A DNA stretch of 64,000 bases, from NCBI GenBank assembly GCA_000697355.1, contig JNEN01001262.1:310001-374000 (forward strand), read 5' to 3'. The notes below the pieces were generated by a model that saw only the letters and a program-made list of their open reading frames with translations, ran no database searches and was not told where the DNA came from. The stretch's first letter is position 1; each line of letters begins with the position of its first letter. Origin of the DNA: Syncephalastrum monosporum B8922. Its lineage: Eukaryota; Mucoromycota; Mucoromycetes; Mucorales; Syncephalastraceae. Below are positions 1-10,756 of this stretch, in pieces. The position numbers and the translations under genes are program-made.

Positions 1-1933
1 GCCTTGACTTTTCATGTGCACTGTTTGGCGCGGATGGCGGCTTGGTCGCCAACGCGCCACACATACCCGTTCATCTGGGTGCATTGAGCCACGCAGTGAC
101 ATATCAGATGAACTACTACAAGGATGATATCAAGGAAGGCGATGTGATCATGACCAACCATCCCGCTGCCGGTGGATCACATCTACCCGATATCACCATC
201 ATCACGCCTGTGTTCGATCATGGCAAGATTGTGTTCTTTGTCGCTTCCCGTGCGCATCACGCTGACATTGGCGGCTTGTCAGCTGGTAAGTCTCTCTCTT
301 TATTTTTTCGCCCAGGGTGCATATCTGTGCAAGTGTAACCGTGTTCCTGCGTATCTTTACAGGTTCGATGCCCCCATTCTCTAAAGAGGTAAATTCATCG
401 ATAGTGATTTTTTTTGTGTGCCTGAATACGGAGAGGTGGCATGACTCGGACAAAAAAAGAAAAAGGACATTGACATGTGTTGATGATTACTAGCTGTATC
501 AAGAAGGCGCAGCTATCAAATCTTTCAAGATCGTCTCCGATGGCAAGTTCGACATGGACGGCGTCAAGGAGCATCTCTATGATATTCCCGGATCTTACCC
601 CGGATGCTCTGGCACGCGTCTGTTGCGAGACAACATCTCTGACCTGAAGGCACAGATTGCAGCTAACCAAAAAGGCATCGGGCTCGTGAAAGCGCTCATT
701 GAGGAGTACGGCCTGGACGTCGTGCAAGCGTACATGTTACACATTCGTCGAAACGCAGAGACAGCCGTGCGCCAGCTCTTGCTTGATATGTTCTCACAGC
801 GCGGTGGCCAGGATCTGGTCGCACGCGATTTCATGGACGATGGTACGCCGATTGCTCTGCGCGTCAGGATCGATGGCAAGACGGGCAACGCCGTGTTTGA
901 TTTCGAAGGCACGGGGCCCGAAGTCTACGGCAACACCAACACGCCTGAGAGTGTGTGCCACTCTGCGATTATTTACTGTGTACGCTGTCTGGTTGCGCAA
1001 GATATTCCTCTCAATTCAGGCTGTCTTGAGCCTATCGATATCATCATCCCTCGCAACTCAATTCTTAGTCCTTCCGAAACCTGCGCCGTTGTAGGCGGCA
1101 ACGTCCTTACCAGCCAGCGCATTGTTGATGTCGTCCTCAAAGCCTTTGGCGCTTGCGCAGCCAGCCAGGGCTGCTGTAACAATTTGACCTTTGGCAAGGA
1201 TGACAAGGATGCAAATGGAAAAGGCTGGGGCTACTATGAAACGATTGCAGGAGGTGAGCATGGGCGAATATGTCTGTATGTGTAATGTTATGTGTAACAT
1301 CCATGCTTTTACAGGCAGTGGGGCAGGCCCAGGCTGGCAAGGTCAGGACGGTGTGCACACGGTAAAGGATATCACACGCACCAAGATTAGACAATGAAAA
1401 GCTGACAAATATCTAGCATATGACCAATACACGTATCACGGATCCCGAGATCTTTGAGCGACGGTATCCCGTTCTATTGCACGAGTTCTCCATCCGCCAA
1501 GGCAAGTCCACTGGCGTGTTGTCTAACAAAGTACCACCCACTCATGTTGCTTTTTCTAGGCTCAGGTGGTCAGGGCATGTACCGCGGCGGCGACGGTGTG
1601 ATCCGTGATATTGAATTTTTGGAAGCCGGCGTTCAAGTGTCGATCCTGTCAGAACGTCGCGTGTTCCGGCCCTATGGACTTGAAGGCGGCGAAGACGGTG
1701 AAGCAGGCCTGAACTTGTGGATCCGGAAGCATGACCAAATAGCGCTAAACCTATCGGGAAAGAACTCGGTACCCTTTGGTAAAGGTGATCGTATCGTCAT
1801 CAATACGCCAGGTGGCGGAGGCTATGGATCTGCGCATAAACGACGCAAGATCAACGGAGACACCCGAGCAGAACAGCATCCCAAAGCCAGTGGTAGTTTG
1901 GCCGCTTACAAGGCGATGTCCGAAAGCGCATAA
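1..1933 (+). CDS. OXP1: 5-oxoprolinase, C-terminal part (5' truncated by window)
   Basis: This is the hydantoinase-B-like C-terminal domain of ATP-dependent 5-oxoprolinase, which opens 5-oxo-L-proline to glutamate in the gamma-glutamyl (glutathione) cycle in the cytosol. Reading is open from base 1. Diagnostic stretches are [19 protein letters not shown], the metal-site-like [20 protein letters not shown] across an intron, and near the end a [14 protein letters not shown] block and the glycine-rich GGGGYGS. At least five exons can be joined; the first intron is about 286-362, and further ones lie near 391-493, 1252-1315, 1361-1420 and 1500-1560. The stop is TAA at 1931-1933. The N-terminal hydantoinase-A half lies outside the window. 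The family call is firm; exact inner exon ends are my reading. Confidence 0.93.
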
Positions 1934-2067
1934 AAGGCGGGGAAACACTAAACCCTATTGTCCATTATGGTATCTCTTCAAACGCAGCACATGCAACATG
2001 ACTATTTTTTGTCCCTCTTTTTATGTTTTATTGTCTTTTTGATGTGTGGGTCTGTTGACATTTTTGT

Positions 2068-2801
2068 TCATATGGAGCTCGTTAGCCGATAGGGGTCTCC
2101 TGGGTTGACTGTACAATTTTCGATCGATAACAACATCCGGGACTTCCTTTTTTTGTCTTTTTTGCTCCCGGCTGACAGAATGGTGAGCTCAACGAAGAGA
2201 GGGAACTGCTGAAAGAGTTCCTCCATGCCTTGAGCAATCAACGGTTGGCCATCTTCGAGCTGGTGATAGGTATATACATGGCCTATCCGGATCTGGACAA
2301 GCACTTCGCTGCTCATGGTCAACATGTCTTGCTCTTGGAAAGAGTGCATCAGGTCGTGGGCCAGCCATTCGACGTTATCTTCAATAACAGGGAGCGTGTC
2401 TTCTTGCGCGCACGTCATTTTGCTTTCGAGCCATTCTTCAAACACGCGAAACATGGGGCTGGCTGTCTTGCTGCCAACGCCGGGTATCTGGAAGACATAC
2501 AGAAATACAGTATGAGCATATGCATACGTAGAGACCAGTAAGTGGTGGTATTACGCACATGAATAAATCGATGACCACCGTCCATAAAGTATGTACTTTG
2601 ACAACAGGTGTGGTCGGATAGGGTGGTAAAAAAGTTTTCTTTCTCGTCTTCCTCGGTAGATATAGAAGCGACGGCGGCTGTTTGTGGACACATTGCTGGT
2701 TTTAGTAAAAAGGGAAAGAGGGGAGAGAAAGAAAACGTATGCTACCTACATTCACAAATGGCAGCCGGAGCGGGTGTGGTTGTTGGTGCTGATGCGAGCA
2801 T
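2068..2801 (-). CDS. hypothetical protein, three exons
   Basis: I do not recognise this gene. The chain reads ATG at 2801 (MLASAPTTTPAP), a first intron with donor GTAGGT, a middle exon rich in acidic residues (STEEDEKENFF), a second intron (GTGCGT...TTCCAG) and a last exon ending at 2068. The last exon encodes GVGSKTASPMFRVFEEWLES, an acidic helical stretch (EDNVEWLAHDLMHSFQEQD) and a basic KKDKKRK segment. All joins are in phase. A TATATATAAA box lies 117-126 nt upstream on the same strand. There is no membrane segment or signal peptide. It might instead be read as extra 3' exons of the kinase upstream, but the TATA box and an in-frame stop in the kinase at 3334 argue for a separate gene. 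Confidence 0.5.
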
Positions 2802-2917
2802 GATTAAGCTTTACGGATTGCCCGATATGCGTCTTGCTGATAATGGACGATTGTTATGTTTTTTTCTTCCCTCTGTCTTTTTTTTTTCAACAAAAAAAAT
2901 TCTCCAGCAGGGATTGC

Positions 2918-2927
2918 TTTATATATA
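2918..2927 (-). promoter_or_regulatory. TATA box
   Basis: TATATATAAA on the minus strand, about 120 nt before the ATG at 2801 of the small hypothetical gene. It suggests transcription starts between the kinase stop and this ATG. Confidence 0.45.
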
Positions 2928-3333
2928 CAATCCTTAGCTAGAAAAAACCCCCTTCCCACGCCCAGCCTTATCCATCGTCGGTCGTGACCTTCGTCTACCC
3001 CACACCACGTGTCCAGTCTCTTTCTGGCGCATTCTCTTTGCATTCTTCTTTGGCAATGTGTGCGCGCCCACGCCCGCTCACACCACAGCTTAACATACAC
3101 AACACACGTCAGTTTAGTTCTGTTAAATGAAAGGAGAGAAAACAGGGAGGGGTGGTGATTTACTGTGCAAACACCTGATGATATGCAGAAAATAAGAAAA
3201 AGAGATTGGATAGAAGGAGATTGACAATAACAAACATGCTTTTGACGACATCATGCTGGCATGACGAACTTTTTTGCTTTTCTTGTCTTTCTCTCGTACT
3301 CTTCGTGCGCCTTCTTTTCCAATGTAAACCGTG

Positions 3334-5535
3334 TTAGACACCATTGTTACGCAGACAGCGATATACTTCTTCGAAAAGAATCTGCGATGTGCCGGGACAT
3401 TCACGCTCAGCTATCTGGAAAGATCGACGGAGTGTCTCAAGAGCCGCTTGTCCTTTATGGTTCCGCGCACTTCCCTGTAACTGATGTCGATAAAGATAAA
3501 GCATAAGTATTGCGAGAACATTCCTTTTGTTTGTGTTACCTTGAGCAACGCTGGTGTAATGGCATCGCGCAGAATGGTTTCGCTCTTGAGCGTGCTGATA
3601 CTACGCGACGATGGACTCTTGCGCACCTGCTGTTGCTGTTGCTGCTGCTGTTGTTGTTGTTGCTGATGCTGTTGAGCAATATATTTTGGATCAATGGCCC
3701 GCACCGTGCTCTGGCTTGCGGTGTCGTCTACATCGGTGTACAGTGTGCTCGTCGTGGAGTTCTGGTTACATAAATTATGAGAATTCATGCATGAAAGCGG
3801 TGCTCATAATCATACCCTGGTATCTGGCGTGGATGCACGCGGAGGGGGAATAGGGCTACTGTTTTTGGGTGGAGGCGCCGGCCTTGCCATGGAATGTCGC
3901 TGCGGCGGCGTTGGTTGGGCAGGTTTAGGTGTTGGTGGCAGCGCCTGGCGAACGGTTCCGAAATCCCAGCCGTCATCGTCTTCAGCGTCGAATCTAATCG
4001 ATTTCATTCGGTTTTTAGCATGTCTGTGCGCTCGGATCGATCATGTACTACTTGCCCTGTTTCATCTTCCGACTGATCGCTGCTACGGTTGTCGTTCTTG
4101 CTAGCCCAGTGCTCATGCACCTCAATCAATTCTGTCAAGTATGAAATTTTTTTGGCGCCCTTAATGAACTTGTGACGCAATAGGTCTTTGGCGGATGGCC
4201 GCTGCGACGCGTCCTTTTGCAGACAGACATGGATAAAATCGCGGAATGCCTTGCTGTACGAGCCTGTCAACACAGGAGGTTGGCTCTTGGGTATCAGAAA
4301 AAGTACTTTCATAGGATGCATATCGGCATACGGTGGCTCGCCCTTGGCGAGTTCAATAGCGGTAATTCCGAGCGACCAAATATCAGCCTATACCGAAGGA
4401 TTTAAATTAATCTTTAGGAATAGAGAGTAACCTAATAGACGTACCTTGTAGTCGTAGCCAGACTGTTTGATCACCTCAGGTGCCATCCAAAACTGTTTCC
4501 AAGATCCATTACTACCTTCCTTGCTTTAAGCGCCCGCTTGATTGTCCTTACCGGCGTACCGACAAAGGTGTTTTTCTTGGTCAGACTGGCCGTAAGCTGT
4601 GTACATTTAGGAGGGAGAGGTTCGCTCAGTTGCTCTCAGAGTAATGCACGTGCGCAAAGATGTATTCTGCGCGTGCTGCTATTTTATCAAGGCAGTTTAC
4701 CTGACCGGATACACCGAAATCAGCCAGCTTGACTACGTCCGTCGATGACCATTAGTATATATCACAAGGGAGACTGTGTGGCAAGTCAGTCGCCTACCTT
4801 CACCGTTAGAACCGAGGAGGATATTAGCCGCCTTGATATCACGATGAAGTTTGCCTTCTGTATGTAAATAGTCCAACCCACGCAGAAGTTCTCGCACAAT
4901 GATGGCAATGTATTCTTCACGCATGACACCGGCTTTCATCTAACAAAAGGCGAAGTGTCAGAACAGACAAGGCCATTGACATAGTCGACGAGGTCCTCAC
5001 CAGGTCACTACAGGATCCTCCTGAGCAGTATTCCATGACAATCCAGAGTGCACTGCCTTTCAGGAACGAGCCATGGTATCTAAACTCACGATGATGAGAA
5101 GATCATTTCTAAAGGACGCACTCACTTTGTGACGTAGGGAGAGTCAAGTTGGGACAGAATGGCAATCTCTTGCTGAATGTCGTCGATTTCGTCTTCTGCA
5201 CTTTCGAGGTCAATGACCTTGATGGCGACCGGCTTCTGGGTCCGCTTGTCAATCCTGTGCGTGTATTTCACATAAATAACCCCTTCTCTCGTACTTGGTT
5301 TCTGCTGCCTTATTACCCTTTAAAGACCTCGCCGAACGAGCCCTTGCCTAATAAATAACAACATCACCCCACACACCCGGAATAAGCATCCATGGAGTGG
5401 GAAACGCTCGGTTGGCACATACCTATGCGTTCTTGCTTGGTATAAAGCTCCTCAGGATCTTTGGAAGACGAATTCTGTCGGAGACCGTCTTCAGATGAGC
5501 GCGTTCCTGTGAGGGCGCGTAGCGTTCTTTACCAT
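3334..5535 (-). CDS. Ste20-like GCK-III family serine/threonine kinase (Sps1/Kic1/MST3 type)
   Basis: Protein kinase of the germinal-centre group, whose members (Kic1, Nak1, Sid1, Sps1, MST3/4) act in the polarity and septation networks. The first exon is only ATG (5533-5535); a 58-nt intron follows, then [18 protein letters not shown]. Kinase landmarks in order: glycine loop [20 protein letters not shown] (ATP lysine), [21 protein letters not shown], the activation segment [16 protein letters not shown], and [26 protein letters not shown]. After the catalytic domain comes a low-complexity linker with a proline-rich part ([15 protein letters not shown]) and a polyglutamine run. The last exon joins at LLK with [19 protein letters not shown] and stops at 3334-3336. 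There are about eight introns, several under 100 nt. The subfamily is clear; the C-terminal end is less sure because a GTAACA donor-like sequence lies just before the stop. Confidence 0.88.
3629..3675 (-). repeat. CAG/CAA repeat encoding polyglutamine
   Basis: Mixed CAG and CAA codons give about 15 glutamines in the linker of the GCK kinase. The codon mixture, with one interrupting histidine codon, makes it less prone to slippage than a pure CAG run. Confidence 0.85.
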
Positions 5536-6243
5536 GATGAGAGTGCTGCAGTCAGAAATGCGAGTAAGGGCTTTTGGGAAAAGAGGAAGCGGAGAGAGAA
5601 GAAGCGAGCGAGGAAGGGCAGACGGCGCAAAAGAAAGAATAGGAAAAACAGCTTGGAGTTCCTGCACGACACTCTTTTACGCTGAGCACACGTGCGTTTT
5701 CTCTGTCTGAGCTCCATTTTGGGGAGAAAGCCAAAACAACAACCGCATATTTTGGTGTATGTGCTGTAGCCCCTCCCACTTCAGCACACCTTACATACAC
5801 ATACACTATGCATACATCCATCGCTGTCTGCTTCTACTTTCTATTTCATTATATACCTCGCACTGTCGGTGATTGGACCCGTTGATCGCTCTACTATTTC
5901 GTGCTGACAAGCAAATATTCTCAGATCCACCCAATTTCATCCGTTTTATTAGGCACATCCGCTCGTTTCATGTGCTTGACATTAGTCACCTCGTACAAAC
6001 GACCGCCGCTCATTGCGATAGGAAACTCTGCACGGTAGCTTATGCTAGTAACAGGAAGCGATCGACAAATCGTAGGTGATACGACTTGGTCAGTGCGCTT
6101 GTTTTTTCCTTTTCCTGCTCCTTTGACAGGAAAAGCACTCTTTTTTTCGAAGATGCGTGCACCGGGATCATTTATTCTGGTTTTTTTTTCTTTTTCGTTT
6201 CTTTTTATAAACAGGAAAACAAAAAAGGGGAAATAGGCCGGTT
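5536..6243. other. intergenic gap, kinase promoter side and ELL 3' side
   Basis: About 700 bp between the kinase start and the ELL stop. It holds purine-rich stretches near 5578-5650 and T-rich runs near 6180-6225 (downstream of the ELL stop). Short open frames here are low-complexity and unconvincing. Confidence 0.5.
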
Positions 6244-8685
6244 TTAATCGTCATCTGTACCCGACGCGTAATCAGAAGGCGACTCAAAGTGCTTCGCTTG
6301 CCTGGCCTTAGCAAGTGCCTGGAACGTGCCATCCAGCTCATCGCGTGTTTTTTCGCATTCCCTGAGGAGCCGTAACGCCGACTTAAAGGCAGGTCCCTTG
6401 CCGCCTTTGGCCATGTAAATCCGTTTAGCGTCGTCGTACAGCTGCCGTTTTTGCTCGTCGTTGCTTGCACGCGGATCAAAAGACGCCTCGGCGAGCGCGG
6501 CCACAAACAGCGTGTGCTTTTCTTGCAAATAACTCTTGGCTTTTCGATAGACGACTTTCTTCTGCTCGTGCTCGTGACAATATTTCGTGAATTGCTCTTG
6601 GGTTTCAATGACAGGTCTGACAAAGGGCGTCTGGGAAAGGGACGTGAAAATTAGGGTATCGTTTTTGGTGGTTGTGATGTCGGCTTTGCCTCCTGCGGGA
6701 GCCTTGATATCAACGGGTATAGAGTGCTTTTGCCGCGGTGACTCATCTCTACTACTTGGCCAATGCGTGCTGCTCATTTTTGGAGTGCTTTGTTTTGCAG
6801 ACACCTTGGTTTTGGCAGGAGAGGGGGCATCTGCCTTGACAGGTCGCGTATCACTTTTGGTTTGCATCTTCCCATCCTTTTTATCAGCCTTGGCTCGCTG
6901 GTGTGACCTAGCGTCATCCTTGTAGGGTCTGTCATCTGAAATGGTGTGAGGGGAAACGGAGGAGTTGGTGGTAGTATCAGAATCTGCACGGCGTGATTTT
7001 GCAGAAGAGGTATCAACTCTGTTGCGATGTAACGAGGCTGGTTCTTTTCCAGCGGGCCGAGAAGATCGAGGTAGTTCCTTGGATGAAGTGGAAGCCTCTG
7101 TTCGATGGAGCTTGGATGGTTCCTTGGTTTCTGATTTCACTTTCTTTGGCGTATCTTTGACAGGAGTAAGAGACGGGGACTTGCTCGGTGCCCGGTCTGC
7201 TCTGTGCTCCTTTACGGAGAGAGTATCCGTCTTGGAGCGCTGCAATTTGGCAAGTTCCTTGACGGACGATTTGGCCGGCGCTTTGCGTTCCGGAGTGACA
7301 GCTGGCGACTCGGACTTCGGACGCTGCGTCTTTAGTCGGTCTGCGGTGGGCGCCTTGGACGGACGCTGTTGTAGGGGAGAGTCACCGGCCTTGGCGGGAC
7401 GGCGATGCGGTGTCGTCTGAGCAGAGCGAACTGGTGAGTCCGAAGGAGGGTGTAAACTGTCAGATGTGCGACGGTTTCTCTTCGTCGAAGGTGAATCATC
7501 GCCTCGATCAGATTCGCTCGGGCTCCTGCGTTTGGCTGCTGGTGGCTGCTGTTGCTGTTGCTGTTGCTGAGATCCTGGGGATGTATGATTGTTGGTCTCT
7601 TCTTTGAGGCGGGCAGCAGCTTCGGCCATACGCTTCTCGGACATCTTGGGGCGATGGAAGGGTTTGCCATTCTTGCCACGCAAGGGCAACGGCTTATGGT
7701 TTTTCTCTGGATTAACGAAAAGATTGTCACGTTCCGGGGCATCAAGATCGTAACCAGCCTTGTCATAGGCTCCTTCGGCCCGACGCATGACAAACTCTCT
7801 GTCGGCCCAGCTGTAGTCCCATCCATGGATATCGACAAGGGCGTAAGCGCTGGGTTTCAGTTCCCATTCACCGTCGTCGCCGCAAACAGCGTACTAAAGC
7901 AAAGAGATATATAGTCTGAGCGGGGTGATCATTATATAATGATAATGATCGTGGTTACCTCTTTGCAGAGTATCTCTGCATCAACGAGGCTGGCATGTAA
8001 CCTTTTGGCGACTTCATAGGTTGACAAGGAATACAGAGCCAAAAGAGCAAAGAAACGGCGACAGAGACCTTCGGGAATGTCTTTGAGTGTTCGTGCAGGC
8101 TGAGCAGGCGAGCGGTTTGCACCGGTGGTGAGCGTTGAGGATGCCGCTGGTTGCTTCTGGTGCCGAGACGGGGCGGTGGATGAGGACGTCTTGACGCGGC
8201 GCTGTCGCTTGGGAGGGGGAGGAGGCATCTCTGAAATATCGAGAAGCTCGATCTTGCGAGCCTTCTTTTCGCGCTCGCATTGCTCGGTGAGGGCGCGATA
8301 ACGGGCGCGGTCTTCAGCGGTGAGGACTCGCTTTGGAGCGGATTCAGCCGCAAGAGGTGGGACCCATTTTAGAGCGGCGGAGCGACTATTGGGCGAGTGC
8401 GCCTGACTGAGGGGCACCCGCTCGTAGACCTTGACCTTCCGAGAAGGCTTGTGTTCGACGTTCGAAGTACATGCAAAGGTGCGATTGCCGATGACGATGG
8501 TCTGTTCAGAATGTAAGGTGAGGGGGTTTGTTGCCCAAAGCTGGAGTAATGCTGTCGTGTCATCGGCTTGTACTTACAGGCTCGCCTTGTTCGATTTTTA
8601 GAGTGGGCGAGTCAAGGGGGCGATTCTGCAGTAGCTCCAAAGCCTCGCGGGGCAGGCGAACGGACCAAGCCCTGGCGGTGGACAT
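6244..8685 (-). CDS. ELL: RNA polymerase II elongation factor ELL
   Basis: ELL stimulates transcript elongation by RNA polymerase II in the nucleus, usually as part of super or little elongation complexes. Exon 1 begins MSTARAWSVRLPREAL, followed by TLKIEQGEP and, after a 70-nt intron, TIVIGNRTFACTS, the N-terminal ELL domain. A winged-helix-like stretch follows (EGLCRRFFALLALYSLSTYEVAKRL), and a second intron leads to YAVCGDDGEWELKP. Then comes a long basic, Ser/Pro/Lys-rich disordered region with a short polyglutamine run. The C-terminal approximately 100 residues form the charged helical occludin/ELL domain (VRPVIETQEQFTKYCHEHEQ ... KRIYMAKGGKGPAFKSALR). I chose the ATG at 8683-8685 because the ELL domain starts directly there; an in-frame ATG at 8781 would add 32 unlike residues. 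The stop is at 6244. Confidence 0.85.
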
Positions 8686-8872
8686 GAGGAAGAGAAGAAG
8701 TTGACTGTACTGCTGCGGGGAAAGCGGATTCTCAATTCTTATGTTCTTTTCGCTCTCTCTCTTCAAAAGCGATCGAATCAAAGATCCCGCTTAAAAAATA
8801 TTAAAGAGCACACAATCAAATCTCTTGTTTGTTGAAACATGTATATATTTTTCACTCACACTTCGATCATAC

Positions 8873-8877
8873 GCAGT

Positions 8878-8917
<40 letters not shown>

Positions 8918-8926
8918 ACATACTGC
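8873..8926. repeat. (TA)n microsatellite inside a near-perfect palindrome
   Basis: About 17 TA units flanked by GCAGTATACATA on the left and TATGTATACATACTGC on the right, which are near inverted copies. The whole 54-bp block can fold back on itself. Confidence 0.9.
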
Positions 8927-10689
8927 ATTCAATTATATATCGATAGTAACGCTTCCGTCGACGAGCATTCCGCTATACTTGACCGATATGCATATCTGTC
9001 AACAGTCGATCTCCTTGTACTTTCCATGCTTTTTTTTTCAGCACAGCACGGATTCTGTGATAAGAGCTAGTATGAGTACACAAAGATGTGCATAAAGATG
9101 TACTTATTGACTATTACCTGCAGTTTATCGCTCCTTCTGCATGTCTTTGTTGAATTATTTTCTTTACTACAGTACAAGAATCTCCTCAGAAACGAAGATG
9201 CATTAGCGGTGTACAATACAGCACCCTTCCGCTCCTGTACTAACATAATAGATACTGAAGAATAGTTTGCTCCTTGGGATGAACATGTATGGAGGCTCCT
9301 TTTCTGGCTCATAGCTGTTGGTCGTCTTTCTGATAAAGCGCCTATTCTTTCACTTGCGATTTGCCTTCGCTCGACATGTAACGGTGCACATTAACATCAG
9401 TATACCAATGGGCAATGCAATTAAGGACTTTTGGCCGTTATATGAATAGGTACTGAAGGATGTCGTTAAGCGTACATATTTGATTCAAAAGCGCGCTTAT
9501 CTCGCTGTCATATACAGGCCGCGGCTGATGAAATTCCGACGACCATGAAAACGAGCTTGTATTGAGAGGTCTATAGGTCATGTGTTGTACAAGCACCCTT
9601 GCCCTCGGACAATTCTATATGCTGTATGCTTTTCACACTGATTGTAATGATACGAGATATTGTTGCACAAGTATGCGCGATGGTGGCTGCTTCGATACGT
9701 ATATTGCACTTCGGACTCATTTTTTAATAGCAACGGCTACTTTAATCTTCATGATATGGACGGACATTCGTCAGGCATGTAGCAGCGGTACATATATAAG
9801 CTGAATAGGCGCTCTTCTTGAGAAAGTAACGAATAATTATCTTGTCTTTTCGCACCATCCACGTGGGAACGTGTTTCGCAACAACAGGCGGCCAATCCAG
9901 CAGCTCGTTTCGCCGAAAAAAAAAAGGAACGTGTAAGTTCGGTAATTCTAACTTGAGCCTGCATAAAAAGATCTCTGACATTAAGCTGATGCTCGGGCTG
10001 CTATTCACCCACGTTCTGAAAGTGAGCGGGTATGAGGATAATACTGCCCTGGAGGTACCATATCAAGTCGAAGAAGAGAGGTCAGATTCGATATATACAT
10101 CAGCGCCCGACCCTTGCAACATGATTTGGCGTAGTAAGAAATGCACGATCTGCTTCAGCTTTCCACAGCAGTGGCTGACTCAGATAATCAAATGCATTAT
10201 GATTTTATATAATTGTCGAAAGCATAAAAAAAGGGCTGTTTTTCGATATTCTATATTTCGAAAGTCAAAATCCAAAAGCTAAGAGATATGTTAAACAGTC
10301 CCTTGAGGCGAGTATGAAATCTCTAAGCATTTGGATTTCCTAAAGAGTAATCTACTAAATACATATTCTGAGAATATTTTCATGGCGAGACTGCTATGGT
10401 CTATATACTCTAGTCCGTGGATGCCTACTTTTTATAGGAATATCCATGCTTGTCGTTCCTCTTGAAATGCGGTATACAGTACCTTAGTTGATGGGCTGAT
10501 GAAAGAAGCAAGCAGTTCTTCCTACTTTATTTTTTACTTTAGATACCCTTATCTTTACCAAGAAGAAGAGTATCATATGCAACACTGTTCAATAGAAGAG
10601 TAAGTAGGCAGTGCTCGGCGTGAAATTGTTTAAAGCTTTCATTGGAGAAGAGGATTTCCATTTATGGTATTCGCGGCCTTTTTTTCGCG

Positions 10690-10698
10690 TTTCGCGCC
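10690..10698 (+). promoter_or_regulatory. E2F/MBF-like site in cohesin promoter
   Basis: TTTCGCGCC matches the E2F consensus TTTSGCGC and lies 59 nt before the ATG of the cohesin SA gene. It sits in a cluster of CGCG-containing words (10672-10720), with a CCAAT overlapping its right edge. Cohesin genes are G1/S targets of MBF or E2F in other organisms; the role here is inferred. Confidence 0.5.
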
Positions 10699-10756
10699 AA
10701 TTTCTGCGCGTCGCGTCTCATTTTTTTCCCTTTCTTCAGCTCCTACTTTGGACGAC

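Larger units (their letters stand above)
8686..10756. other. 2-kb AT-rich gap without a supportable gene
   Basis: Between the ELL start and the cohesin SA start. It holds the (TA)n palindrome at 8873-8926 and the cohesin promoter at its right end. Open frames (for example 9842-10282, starting with TTG) lack ATG starts, splice partners or recognisable motifs. I see no tRNA or transposon ends. Confidence 0.5.

Noticed and set aside
2068..3333. Kinase continuing through the 2.1-2.8 kb exons
   Set aside because: The kinase has an in-frame stop at 3334 after a plausible C-terminal exon, and a TATA box precedes an in-frame ATG for the smaller gene.
5461..5685. Lys/Arg-rich plus-strand frame upstream of the kinase
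   Set aside because: Purine-rich low-complexity sequence overlapping the kinase 5' end on the opposite strand.
8873..8926. Transposon or MITE ends
   Set aside because: The inverted arms are simply the flanks of a TA microsatellite; no target-site duplication or internal sequence is present.
9842..10282. 146-residue plus-strand frame in the ELL-cohesin gap
   Set aside because: Begins with TTG, has no ATG near its start, no splice partners and no recognised motif.
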